Assembly (NCBI GenBank): GCA_013368325.1 | Contig: JAACJK010000012.1 | Location: 186,001-250,000, forward strand | Direction of reading: 5' to 3' | Length of the DNA stretch: 64,000 nt | Source of the DNA: Ephemerocybe angulata | Taxonomy: Eukaryota > Basidiomycota > Agaricomycetes > Agaricales > Psathyrellaceae | In this document: one piece after another, positions 35,471 to 48,150 of the stretch | Position numbering within the stretch: position 1 is the stretch's first letter | Layout of the letters: the number at the start of each line of letters is the position of its first letter | Notes under the pieces: model-generated | What the model was told of the DNA's origin: nothing | Database searches by the model: none | Seen by the model: the letters and a program-made list of their open reading frames with translations, nothing else | Made by a program: the position numbers and the translations under genes

Positions 35471-38053
35471 ATGAACTCAACGACGCCAGACGACGGATAC
35501 GCGTCGTCGACACCAGCGCGGGACAACGACGAGCAAAACAGATTACGCGTGTCCCCAAACCAGGCTCTAGATCCCTCGGCTTCACCAGCAGCCGCATCTA
35601 CAACATCCCCGCTACCCCGTTCGAGTACAGACTCGGAGGGCAGACCGACGTTCTCAACGCCATGGAGCGAAGATGCGCCCCTAGGACGCCGCGATACGCT
35701 GGCGACGATCCACAGCGTGGAGCAGCCGAGTTTGGTAGAACCAGGATTCGATGAGAACATCCTTCGGGCACTTTGCGACTTGGATGTACGTTCGCTGACT
35801 TTACATGGCCATAACCTAGCTGATGAGCTGTACAGTGTGGCGTGCCTCTACTACTCGACCGTATCAAACAGAGCGTTGTATCATGTAGGGTCAGTTGTCC
35901 GAGTTGGGCGTACCTGCACAATCGCGTAAACATATCTACAGGAAGCATCGATATTCTTCAAGAAAAGGGCGTTGATTGAGGAAGAGCATGGAAAAGCATT
36001 GCAAAAATTGGCCAGATCGACTGCAGAAGTCTATGGAATGAACGATGGAAAGGCTGGGTAAGTCGCCTGCTATGATGCCACTCCTCTGGTTCCCCCAACT
36101 TACCAGTTCTACTGTTCAGAACTTTCGTGCAGGCTTGGATCTCTACTATGAGAGTGCATGAGTTGATGGCGGAGAACAGACTGCGCTTTGCCCAGCGGCT
36201 GAATGAGATGAGCGAGGAGCTTGCCACGATCGTCAAGGAAGTGGACAAGAACCGGAAACAGGTTTGCAGCTCGATTCAGTCCCAGCTTCGTCCGCTTAAT
36301 TCTTATTAGACCAAAGATCTTGCTACGAGATATGAACGGGCCCTCCAGGAATCGGAAACCGCGACTGAGAAGTGCAAGAATCGATTGGACTTCACTTCCG
36401 AAGAGCTTGAGCGGTTGCTATTGCAGAAAGAAGGGGAGTCTTACAAGGACACCGGCGTGAAGGCACACAATGGCGGGAAGCGTGCTATAGGAAAGGCTGT
36501 TGGTGGGCTACTGCTTAAAGGAAAGAACCCTGGAAACGTGCGTTTAATGTTATATTGGGGTCCCTGACGAAGTTGGTAAACCCCCCTCTCCAGATTCAGC
36601 GACAAGAAGATGACATCAGGGCTCGAGTCTCAACAGCGTCTGACCAGTATCGCAAAGCGGTCACAGATACGCAAGCAATGCGCCAAGAATACTTCAACTT
36701 CCAACTCCCCAGAATCCTACGGGTACGTCCTATCCGTCTTAAAACGCCGAAGCCCCTAATGAAGTCATTTCGGCAGGCACTAAAAGAATGTGCCGATGAG
36801 ATCGACCTGGGAACTCAGTATCACCTCACTCGATACGCGTTTCTATTCGAAAGTATCATCCTTAGCGATGGCTCCACCTTGGTACCAACGAACGACGAAG
36901 GTTTGTGGACACTCTTCACATGTGTTGACCTCATGATCTGAATATGTTCAGGGCTTGGACTCAAAGCAACCATTGAAACCATCGACAACCGTGGCGATTT
37001 CAAGACGTACATGCAAAACTACGTTTATGCTCGAGGAGGAAGCACGGCTCCGAGAAAGCTTAAAAACCATTCGGAAGAAGTCGTGAGTGCTGAATAAATA
37101 GGTCTTGGGATAGCACTTAGAGGGCTGTTAATCATAGGGACCTGCTGTTACGGTGTACGGGGGACCCAACTACGCTGCACAAAATGCGGCGCCAAATGGG
37201 ATCTTTGGTCTTCAGGACCGGGGGAAACCAACGTTTGGCATTGACCTCGCGGAGCAGATGACAAGGGATAATGTTGAGGTCCCCACGGTTATTACCAAGT
37301 GCTGTGAGGCGATAGAGAGGCACGGCATTTCATCTCAAGGAATCTATCGAGTTAGCGGAATGACGAGTAAGGTGCTAAATCTCAAACAACGCCTCGATAA
37401 AGGTATGCGTCACAATCGTTCCGCAATCATGAAGTCTAATAAGCTTTTTAGATCTTAACTCCGTCGACCTGGACTCACCGGAGTGGTCGGGCGACATCAA
37501 TACCGTCGCAAGCGTGCTGAAAATGTGGTTCAGGGAGTTACCCGATCCGCTAATGACGAATCATCTGCACCAGGGATTCATTGAAGCCGCGAGTCCGTTC
37601 CTTCATTTGCTTTCCGAAATTGCCCAACTAACCACTCCGCTAGAGGTCGAAAACGAGCGTCTCAGACACATTCGCCTTCATGAACGGGTCAACGACCTTC
37701 CAGATCCAAACTATTCAACGATTAAATATTTCTTTGGGCACTTGCATCGGTAAGTATTATCTTATCTCGAGCCCATACCCCACAGTAGATTGACCTCTCT
37801 CAAAGCATAAATCAACATGCGGAGGACAATTCTATGTCAATGCAGAACCTAGCGATTGTATTCGGTCCAACGCTGTTTGGGCAAGGGATCGAGGCTGGAG
37901 GGGCGATGGCAGACGCACCCTATCTGAACCAGGTCCGAGTTTTCTCCTTTTGCTCTGCCGCACATGCTTATGGTTTCAAACCCCGTTATGCAGGCAATCG
38001 AGACCATCCTCAACCACTACACAGATATCTTCATCGACGAATCGGAATCATGA
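35471..38053 (+). CDS. F-BAR and RhoGAP domain protein (Rgd1-type)
   Basis: GTPase-activating protein for Rho-family GTPases with a membrane-curving F-BAR domain, acting at polarity sites. A multi-exon gene. The N terminus is Ser/Thr/Pro-rich. The F-BAR region includes FFKKRALIEEEHGKALQKLA, STAEVYGMNDGKAG and a long helical stretch (36130-36940). The RhoGAP domain has PTVITKCCEAIERHG, the arginine finger in GIYRVSG (about 37340-37365), VASVLKMWFRELPDPLMT and MSMQNLAIVFGPTLFG. A short intron (about 37591-37646) joins EAA to KVENERLRHI, and the last intron joins LNQ to AIETILNHYTDIF. The order and spacing fit Rgd1-like fungal GAPs. Confidence 0.9.
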
Positions 38054-38468
38054 CTTGCCTGAATGATGACTACCCTTTTTACCACTTTCTGCTAGGCGCG
38101 CCGTTGCTGGTCAAGGACGCTTGCTGTTGTTTAAGCATACCCTCTCGACTTTCACCTTATATCACTTCCAGCATTATGTATATTAATCATTCTAATCTGT
38201 AATTTGTCCCTGTTGTTGTAGCACAACCGCTGGTTGATCTTTCGAGCTAAGAATCCTGCAAATGAGAGAGGAAAGGACGCGTGCCTCATGGAAGAGAGAG
38301 TTCAGCGGATGTTCTCTGCGGCTACAGATACATGACATCCGCATTGCATGCGCGGTGGATAATGATAGAGTTCATTCCGGCGGCCATTCTCTTTAACCCT
38401 GGATCAACAGCGGGGTGAGGAAGCCCCTTCCAGACGTCGGAGAAGTAGCGACAAGTTGCCTATTCGCA

Positions 38469-39716
38469 CTAGTTCTGGGCCGCGGGCGCTAGCCAGGCAT
38501 CGTGGTGCAGAACGAATTCAGTTTCGGAGGGAAAGATAATCCGGCAGAGGGAAGGGCAGGCGCGGTGCCATTCTCGACAAAGGGCCAATTCCTCCGATGG
38601 GTCTGCCCGGCCTACGCCCCCTACGTCTGTGGGAGAGAGGTCGAGGAGGACGAGCTGGGTGAAGGCGGATAGCACGGCTGAAAGGCCTGTGAGGATCCTC
38701 TGCATGAAAGAAGGGGTCGTAAGTATTTTTTGGGCGATGGCAAGGGGGGATCGGGGGCTTGCAGCAAGGCTGGGGACCAGGGTGCCAGTCTGCCGGAGTG
38801 GGAAGATAAATGTACTCACAATGCCTGTGAAGGAGTAGTGGAGGGTGTGGCGCAATGCGAGCCTTACGCGAAGGCTTTCTATGTTTGGGAGGTAGGTCGC
38901 GACGCTCCGCATGAGGGTAATTCGGGCGGATATTGAGGAAAGGTCGAGGTAGAGAATTGGAACCGCGGTGCAACTCATCATAGGAAGCACGCGGATGAGG
39001 TCAGAGTCGGCTCCGTTGAGAGCGAGATACTGGATCGATCTCCCCGGAAGGAGCGACGCTGCAGTGTCGGGCGAACCGCGGAAGGTGGAAAGTTGATGGA
39101 GGGATGTCGTCGGCAGGTTCAGCGCGGCATGGAAGTCGGGGATCTTGAGGTGCAGCAGCCCCGGGTGGTGTGCCAGGAAGGCGGCGAGAACGTGCGTGTA
39201 GGGCTGTGCTGCGCCCTTGGTGTAGTCTGCGCCGATGGAGCAGGACTGGAGGTAAGGGAAGCGGCAGCGCTTGAGGATGCGCTCTACAGCATGCATGGGC
39301 TCCCGCGAGAGCGGGCTGATTCGGTTTGCGGGGCCGAGCTGTATCTCGAGGCTTTCGAGGAAGTGGAGGTATTGGAGAGACTCGCCCAGCCGCTCGCAGA
39401 AGGCGATGAAGTACTGGGGAAGAGGTGGAGGCGAACTGTCCGACTGCCATCGGATGTGGACCTTGCGCATGGTGTCGACGAGGTTCAGTCGTTTGAGGAC
39501 GGATTCGCACCAGAGATAGGTTTTCCATGGAGTGGGAGATTCGGGGGATATGAAATCTGTGATATGAATGGAGGCGTAGAGGATGCGCTCGGCCACTATG
39601 TTGGATCTCTTGGAAAGACGCGAGACGAGCGCTAGACTTGGAGGCGACAGCTCTGCGAAGATGGAAACGAGGATTTCGTTGGGCAATTGAAAATCGCCAT
39701 CGTATGCAGATGCCAT
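38469..39716 (-). CDS. F-box protein
   Basis: Starts at ATG 39716 (MASAYDGDF); the frame is open further upstream but without an ATG. The F-box is LPNEILVSIFAELSPPSLAL followed by VSRLSKRSNIVAERILYAS. The rest has leucine-rich spacing typical of mushroom F-box proteins (LHHLKIPD-like, LYLDLSS). The frame is open throughout, but an in-frame intron near 38815-38740 is likely, since VSTFIFPLRQTGTLVPSL is low in family character. Predicted length is about 390-415 aa. Confidence 0.78.
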   Translation of the reverse strand: MASAYDGDFQLPNEILVSIFAELSPPSLALVSRLSKRSNIVAERILYASIHITDFISPESPTPWKTYLWCESVLKRLNLVDTMRKVHIRWQSDSSPPPLPQYFIAFCERLGESLQYLHFLESLEIQLGPANRISPLSREPMHAVERILKRCRFPYLQSCSIGADYTKGAAQPYTHVLAAFLAHHPGLLHLKIPDFHAALNLPTTSLHQLSTFRGSPDTAASLLPGRSIQYLALNGADSDLIRVLPMMSCTAVPILYLDLSSISARITLMRSVATYLPNIESLRVRLALRHTLHYSFTGIVSTFIFPLRQTGTLVPSLAASPRSPLAIAQKILTTPSFMQRILTGLSAVLSAFTQLVLLDLSPTDVGGVGRADPSEELALCREWHRACPSLCRIIFPSETEFVLHHDAWLAPAAQN

Positions 39717-40088
39717 CGATAGAGAGGGAGCGGCTAGGAAGGAATATTCCTTCACAACGATGTCAGCTCGGTATATGAGGCACGGCAAATTATCGGTTAA
39801 ACGTCAGGGGGCACATCGTCGGGACGGAGGATCGGCGGGGTAAGAACCAGGCAGACCTGTCACCTTCATGTCACATATAAGATAGAAGCCTGCGATAGAA
39901 TACGAGGGCCACTTACCGACAACCGAGGAGAGGGTTCGAACGAGGAAGCCTGCGATTACTGGCAGGCCAAAACTTAGACTGATCAAAGCAAGAGGCTGAC
40001 CGGTCAAAGAAAAAATGAATAATAAAAATACAGTACAAGTACAGCATGCAGATAGAGTGACAAATGATATAAACAGAGAGAAAAGAGT

Positions 40089-41321
<1,233 letters not shown>

Positions 41322-41971
41322 ATGCTCTCTTTTCTTTTCCTCCTCATTCTTGCATTGGGTCCTGTACATGTATTATAGTGTATTCTTTTATTGATTCCTT
41401 CTCTCGCTCTCCAATGTGTGGTATCCACAACTATGTCTCAGTTTTCGGAACGGTTGGCTTGTGACCTCATGCCTCTGGTCAAAGCGCGTCCTGCTGGCAT
41501 TCCACTTTGATTTAAGATCAACAAAATAAACCTTGGCGACGCGACTCGCGTAACGCGTTCGCTCTCAAAGTCACATGAGTGCATCGCAACCTCAAAACGT
41601 ATCTTCCGCTCAAACGCCCACAAGCACCCCTTGCAAAGTTAAGTCGCTGCAAGTACATACTCCACAGGAGCCGCCCCAGAGCATTGCAACCTCCAATGGC
41701 TTGCATCCTGACCACGCCTTGTCCACAATGCCATGTCGTTCGCGATGGGGTTTCCAAGTGTTGGCCAGGCTTGACTTGAACAGCCTGCTACGGTGGCCTG
41801 CATCCCCTATGACGCGAGTCTAACTGGCGAAACGGCTGCCCTGTCCAAAGCTTCACATTATCTGATATCGGGTGCTCTGTCTGGCTCTGAATAGCTGCGC
41901 AGCCGTAGGAGAGGGCAACGGCGGGCTTGGCACACCGTTTGCTTAGACAGGTACGCGGACGATGGTTTAAT
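41322..41971. other. Intergenic region after H3 copy 2
   Basis: No gene is supported. An ATG-started frame at 41575-41823 contains a CPQC-H-like segment in another frame but no coherent domain. Confidence 0.4.
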
Positions 41972-44533
41972 CACCGTGTCCGCTCTCTTGGTAAATCTCC
42001 CTTCATTAACTCATCTGTGACCATGTACTCACCGCGAGAGCAGAGTTCCTCCACTGCTGTTGTGCGATCTCACGTCACGAAGTGAGCGTCAGCACTACCC
42101 CAGCGCGCTTAGCCCCCTTCGCCCGTTCCGCTGCGCAGTCTCCAAACCATCTTGGTGGCACCGGGTCTCATTCTCTCGGCCAGCGGTGGCCGCCTTCGTG
42201 CAGCGACGGATCCACCTTAGCCCGCAAGCGAAGTCTCTTAAGTCTCTTCTTCTTACCGAACCCATCGTCATCATGTCTTGCACCCATTTGTCTCTGGCCT
42301 GCGCTCAAATCCACCTTGCTCAAAAGCCCAACCACTTCTGCTCTGCTCCCGTCCTTTTCTTCCTTCTTCCGACGCTCCCCTCCCCTCGTATCAGTCAACC
42401 TCGCAGGACGAGCAGGAACACCAGGCACTCACTGTTTTAGGCTCACTCACCTCGACCGGGTATAGCTCCCCGAACCCCTCACGACCTTAGACCCCCTTCG
42501 CAATGCTCGTTCTATCCCTCTCGACTGTCGCCTTCCTGGGCCTCGCGCAACTCGCAGACGCCTCGGGCTCTCCCTCGACGGGCCACCGCCGGAGGACAGC
42601 TGGCGGTGGGCAGGCCATGAACTTGGTGAGGTCGGCGCCAAACTCCAATGAGTGGAGCACACAGCAGTGGGGCCACTGGGCGAAGACCCAAAAATCGTCA
42701 TTGGAGGCGAAGTACGGCGGCGCCGGCGCGTCTGGCACCGGGGTGCAGAAGAGGGCTACGGGCACTAACTAGTACGCTGCACTTCGGCGGCACACGTTCG
42801 TTCGGCGCTAATGAACATTGGCCATGTGTAGTATGACTAACCAGAACGGTGATTCGAGGTACGTCCAGAGATTGAATGTGTTTATGGTACAAGTATCTGA
42901 CGCAATGTATAACAGCTACTTTGGATCGCTGGCGATTGGGACCCCTCCTGTTTCATACAACGTTATCCTAGACACCGGATCTGCGTAAGTTTCTCCCCAC
43001 CGCCTCGCCGAGTCTCTCTAACATACCCCTCAGCGACCTCTGGTTAGCCGGCAGCGATTGCACGACCGGCTGCAGCGGTGTCGCGACCTTCGACCCCTCC
43101 TCCTCCTCGACATTCCGTAACGAGTCCTCCCCTTTCAGCATAACATATGGGTCCGGGCAGGCTGCGGGGTTCCTTAGCCAAGACGTCGTGCAGATGGCCG
43201 GGTTTGAGGTGCAGAACCAGATCTTCGCGGTGTGCGAGCAGGTGTCGGGTGGGCTGTTGACAGCGCCTGTGTCGGGTCTCTTGGGGTTGGCTTTCCAAAC
43301 GATAGCGTCGTCCAGGGCGCCCCCGTTCTGGGAGACGCTTGTGACGGAGGGTGCGTGGGATGAGCCGGTTATGGCGTTTCAATTGACGAGGTGAGTGCTG
43401 GTGCTTTTGGGTGGGATGGATTGTTGGCTTATAGGGGGGTGGGATTAGGTACTTGAATGTTTCTGGCGTCCAGACGCTCGAGCCTGGAGGGTCCTTTTCG
43501 ATGGGTACGTCCTCAGCATGGGTGCTTCTGGATAAAATCTAATTGTGGCGTTAGGCTTCGCGAATAGCTCTTTGTATACCGGTGACATCGACTATGTAAA
43601 CCTGCCCGTCACGGGCTCGTACTGGGTTCTGCCCATCACCTGTATGCCTCCGCTTTATTCTACTACAATATATTGACTGACCGAGCGTCGTGAATATAGC
43701 CATCAGTGTGCAGAACCAGTCTATCAGCCCACCGTCGGGACAGCAAGCGTACGCCGCCATCGACACGGGCACCACACTCGTCGGAGGCCCTTCGAGCTAC
43801 ATCGCCCAGATATTCCAACAGATACCTGGGTCGGCGCCTGGTACGGGTGACTTTGAGAGTTACTACACCTACCGTGAGTCGTTTGTCTTCGTACAGACAT
43901 ACATAACTTAATACGATACGTATCTTTCTTCAATGCAGCCTGCGACACCGACGTTACGGTCGCGCTCTCATTTGGCGGGCGGACCTGGTCAATCAGTCCT
44001 GCGGACTTCCGGCTGGCGAGGCTCACACAAAGAGAGTGCCTCGGAGCCTTCTTCGAGATAGACTCAGGAGGGAGCTCCGCTCCCTCGTGGATCGTCGGCG
44101 ACACCTTCCTCGTACGCCTCCCCTCCCCTCACCACTAATTATCAACTAACTCAATCTGACCTTCGCCTGCCGCCGCTGGGTGCAGAAAAATGTCTATTCC
44201 GTGTTCCGCTACTCGCCCGCCTCGGTCGGGTTTGCGAATCTGTCGGCAGTTGCGCTGGCGCAGAACGGGGATGCAAGCGGTGCGGTGCCAAGTGCGACGA
44301 TAGGGTCGAGCGCTGCGCGCGTGTCGGCAACGGGCTCTATGCTTCCTAAAGCACACCGGAGCGCGGGGATCAAGATAGGTTGCGGCCTGCTTTATGCTAC
44401 GTCCGCCTCGCTCCTGATTACGATTGCGGTTGCGGGCGTGCACTCAGTGTTGCTGTAGTATTGGGGAGGGTCAGTTGGACATTTGTTGGAGGTTACGGGA
44501 CTGTTATGACGCTGGACGATTTGTGCTTTTTAC
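41972..44533 (+). repeat. Tandem duplication unit A
   Basis: First of two direct repeats of about 2.56 kb, starting at caccgtgtccgctct and running through the aspartic protease gene at 42503. The 5' flank (42060-42500) is repeated at 44640-45125 with small indels, including the words catcgtcatcatgtcttgcac and cctcgcaggacgagcag. Confidence 0.75.
42503..44458 (+). CDS. Secreted pepsin-like aspartic protease (copy A)
   Basis: Family A1 endopeptidase. A signal peptide (MLVLSLSTVAFLGLAQLADA) is followed by a prosegment ending near KRATGTN. Catalytic motifs are ILDTGSA (about 42970) and AAIDTGTTLVGG (about 43755-43790), the two active-site Asp. Between them are YGSGQAAGFLSQDVVQMAGF and PVSGLLGLAFQTIA; SWIVGDTFL follows. 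Many small introns break the gene. The C terminus ends in a hydrophobic stretch after a Ser/Ala-rich linker, fitting a GPI-anchor signal (yapsin-like placement). The splice at ACTAACTA/GTACGC avoids an in-frame TAG seen only in this copy. Confidence 0.87.
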
Positions 44534-47135
44534 CACCGTGTCCGCTCTTGCTAAACCTCCCTTCACCAATACAGTGCTGCCTTCATTAACTCATTTGTGG
44601 CCGCGTACCCTACCTCAACGGTGCACATTCACCGCGAGACCGGAGTTCCTTCATCGCTCTTGTGCCCTCTCGCGTCACGACGTGAGCGTCAGCACTACCT
44701 TAGCGCGCTTAACCGCCTTCATCCACTCCGCTTCGCAGTCTCCAAATCTTGGGTCTCATTCCCTCGGCCTGAATCCACTGTGAATCACTGGATTCGCATT
44801 CGACGAACGTGCTTTTCAGAGCATCTTCGTGCAGCGGTCCGCAAGCGAAGTCTCTACTTCTGCTTACCGAACCCATCGTCATTATGTCTTGCACCCATTT
44901 GTCTCTAGACTGCGCTCAAATCCACCTTGCTAAAAGCCCAACCACTTCTGCTTTGCCCCCGTCCTTTTCTTCCTTCTTCCGACGCTCCCCTCCCCTCGTA
45001 TCAGTCAACCTCGCAGGACGAGCAGCCAGACACTCACTGTTTTAGACGTACTCACCTCGACTCACAAGGCCGATTCCCCGTGTACAGCTCCCCGAATCAC
45101 AACCCCTCACAACCTTAGACCTCCGCAATGCTCGTTCAATCCTTCTCGGCCGTCGCCTTCCTGGGCCTCGCACAGCTCGCAGACGCTTCGGGCTCTCCCT
45201 CGACGGGTCACCGGAGAACAGCCAGTGGTGGGCAGACCATGAACTTGGTGAGGTCGGCGCCAAACTCCAATCAGTGGACCACACAGCAGTGGGGCCACTG
45301 GGCGAAGACCCAGAAATCGTCTCTGGAGGCGAAGTACGGGGGCGCGTCTGGTGCTGGGGTGAAGAAGAGGGCTACGGGCACTAACGCGTACGCTGCATTT
45401 CTCCTTCGGCGGCACACGTTCGTTTGGCGCTAATGAACGTTGGCTGTGTGTAGTATCATTAACCAGATCGGTGATTCGACGTATGTGTAGAGGTTGGATA
45501 TGTTTATGGTACAAGCATCTGACACACTGCTGCATAGCTACTTTGGATCGCTGGCGATTGGAACCCCTCCTGTTTCATACAACGTCCAACTAGACACCGG
45601 ATCTGCGTAAGTTCCCTACCCTCTGCTTCACAGTGTGTCTAACAAACCCCCTAGCGACCTTTGGGTAGCCGGCAGCAACTGCACAACTGACTGCAGCGGC
45701 ATGGCGACCTTCAACCCCTCCTCTTCCTCGACATTCCACAATGAATCTTCCTCCTTCAGCGTATCGTATGGGTCCGGGCAGGCCGCGGGGTTCCTCAGCC
45801 AAGACGTCGTACAGATGGCTGGGTTTGAGGTGCAGAACCAGATATTTGGGGTGTGCGAGCAGGTGTCGAGCGGGCTGTTGACGGAGCCCGTGTCGGGTTT
45901 GTTGGGGTTGGCGTTCCAGAGTATTGCGTCGTCCGGGGCGCCCCCGTTTTGGGAGACGCTTGTGACGGAGGGTGCGTGGGATGAGCCGGTTATGGCGTTT
46001 CATTTGACGAGGTGAGTGTTTGTGCTTTTGGGATAGATTGTCAGCTTACCGGTGGCTGGGGTTAGGTATTTAAATCTTTCTGGTGTTCAGACGCTCGAAC
46101 CTGGAGGGTCCTTTTCGATGGGTACGCCCTCCCCACCGTGGGTCTTACTGGATACAATTTAACTGTGGCGTTAGGTTTCGCGAATACTTCTTTGTATACC
46201 GGCGACATCGACTATGTCAACCTGGCCGTCACGGGCTCATACTGGATTCTGCCCATCACCTGTACGCCTCCTCTTCCTTGCACCACATTTACGATGACTG
46301 ACAAAGCGCCGGGTATACAGCCATCAGTGTACAGAACCAGTCTATCAACGCACCCTCTGGAGATCAAGCGTACGCTGCCATCGACACAGGCACCACACTC
46401 GTCGGAGGCCCTTCAAGCTTCATCGCCGAGATATTCAAACAGATACCTGGGTCGGCACCTGGAAAGGATGACTTTAAGGGTTACTACACCTATCGTGAGT
46501 TCTTTCGGTCGTTTGTCTTCTACACACGTACATAACTAAATACAATATGTATCTTTCTTCGATGCAGCTTGCGACACCAATGTTACGGTTGCGCTCTCGT
46601 TTGGCGGGCGGACCTGGTCGATCAGTCCTGCGGACTTCCGGCTGACGAGGCTCACAAAAGATGAGTGCCTCGGAGCCTTCTTCGAGAACACTGTAGGTGG
46701 CCGCGCTCCAGCGTGGATCGTCGGCGACACCTTCCTTGTACGTCTCCCCTCCCCTCACCACTAATTAACAACTCAATTTGACCTTCGCCTCCCGACGCTG
46801 CGTGCAGAAAAATGTCTATTCCGTGTTCCGATACTCACCCGCCTCGGTCGGATTTGCGGAGCTCTCGGCGGTCGCGCTGGCGCAGAACGGGGATGCAAAC
46901 GCGGCGGTGCCGAGTGCGACGATTGGGTCGAGCCCCTCGAGCGTGTCGGCGACGGGGTCTATGCTTCCTGGGCGGCACAAGGGCGCGGGGATCAAGATAG
47001 GTCAGGGGCTGCTTTATGCAACGACCGTCTCGCTGTTGATTATGATTGCAAGTGTGCATTGTGTGTTGCTGTAGTATTGGGGAGGGTTAGTTGACACGGA
47101 CATTTCTGTTTTGTTGGATGATTTGTACTTTTATA
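44534..47135 (+). repeat. Tandem duplication unit B
   Basis: Second direct repeat, similar to 41972-44533 and carrying the second protease gene. The right end is approximate, where both units show gga(c/t)gatttgt.cttttta-like sequence. Confidence 0.72.
45128..47074 (+). CDS. Secreted pepsin-like aspartic protease (copy B)
   Basis: Paralog of the gene at 42503 with the same exon layout. Signal peptide MLVQSFSAVAFLGLAQLADA, catalytic QLDTGSA (about 45593) and AIDTGTTLVGG (about 46380-46410), YGSGQAAGFLSQDVV, PAWIVGDTFL, and the same hydrophobic C-terminal end (LLIMIASVHCVLL) after a Ser-rich linker, again suggesting a GPI anchor. Differences from copy A are scattered substitutions, for example KDDFKGYY for TGDFESYY. 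Both copies look intact. Confidence 0.87.
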
Positions 47136-47435
47136 ATGGACTTCAAGCTGGACTCTCTTAAACTTAAGGGCACGATATCGCAACAATATCGAGCATGTAG
47201 TATATTGTAAAGGGACGTATGGGTAATTGATTTTCTTTTGCTGCTAAAACAGCTATGCAACAGCTATGTACATAATTGGACTGTCAACCATTCTCAACCC
47301 AAGGTGAATGAACTTGTGGGCAGTAGACCCTTTAAAGCGATGGAGTACGTGTGAGCCTACGAATCTGCAACAATGGCTTGAAGTCCTCTCGGCAAGAACT
47401 TGTGCTCACCTAATTTTGGTGACCGAGGTGCAAAA

Positions 47436-48024
47436 TCAATAATTGTACTCCCCCCTAAGGCGCCGCGCGAGAACCATGTCCTTGGGCATAATGGTGACCC
47501 GTTTGCCATGGAGTGCAGCGAGGTTTACGTCCTGGAACAGACCAGTGAGGTATGCCTCGGAGGCTTCTTGGAGCGCGGTGAGGGCGTCGGGACGGAATCG
47601 GCAGTCGACCTGGTATTATGGTTATGTTCCAAGTCAGCCTGAGATACTGGTGAAAAAATATGAGTGCGACTTGCCCTGTACTCCATCGCGATCTCGCGGA
47701 CGAGTCTTTGGAACGGCAACTTCCGGATGAGCAGCTCGGTGGACGCTTGGAAGCGCCTTATTTCGTGCAAGACGGTCTGCCCTGGTCGGAAGCGGGGCTT
47801 TCTGATTGTGAGGTGTTGAAGGTGTGCAGGGGTCTTGAGCGAGACGGCGTATTTGCCCCCACGGATCGGGTTCTTCAACGCCATTTTCCTGGCTGTTTGC
47901 TTCGAACCCCGTATGGCTGAGAACAAGAAAAAAGTCAGCGAAATTTTATTATGGAGAGAGTTGGGAGAGAGAAGAAGAAAAGACAAGACTTACGCGCTAC
48001 GGTTTTTCGTGCAGTTTGAGGCAT
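47436..48024 (-). CDS. Divergent histone H3 variant
   Basis: Exons 48024-47994, 47916-47675 and 47609-47436 join to 148 aa. The last intron has a GC donor (AGG|GCAAGT) and is 65 nt long; no GT donor keeps the frame. The core is clearly H3: [74 protein letters not shown]. The tail is unlike H3: it starts [20 protein letters not shown] and continues about 57 residues to RFRPG. The K27/K36 block is lost. The loop between helices 1 and 2 (EYRVDCRFR) has H3 length without the insertion typical of centromeric CENP-A, so I call it an H3 variant of unknown role. The end is EYNY instead of ERS. Confidence 0.82.
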
Positions 48025-48150
48025 TGCAAATGAGGCCTTGATGAGAACAGTGGAAAACTGGGGGATAAATTGCTCAAGACTCCCTCATATATAAGCCCTC
48101 TGAAGTGGAAGCAAGAAGGTAAATCATTTTAAGATGCACTGCACATATAG

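Noticed and set aside
41575..41823. Small gene with a zinc-ribbon-like CPQC
   Set aside because: The Cys pair is in a different frame from the ATG-started frame and no splice model joins them sensibly.
47436..48024. CENP-A (centromeric H3)
   Set aside because: The loop between helices 1 and 2 has conventional H3 length and lacks the usual Trp; the surroundings are gene-dense. H3 variant is the safer call.
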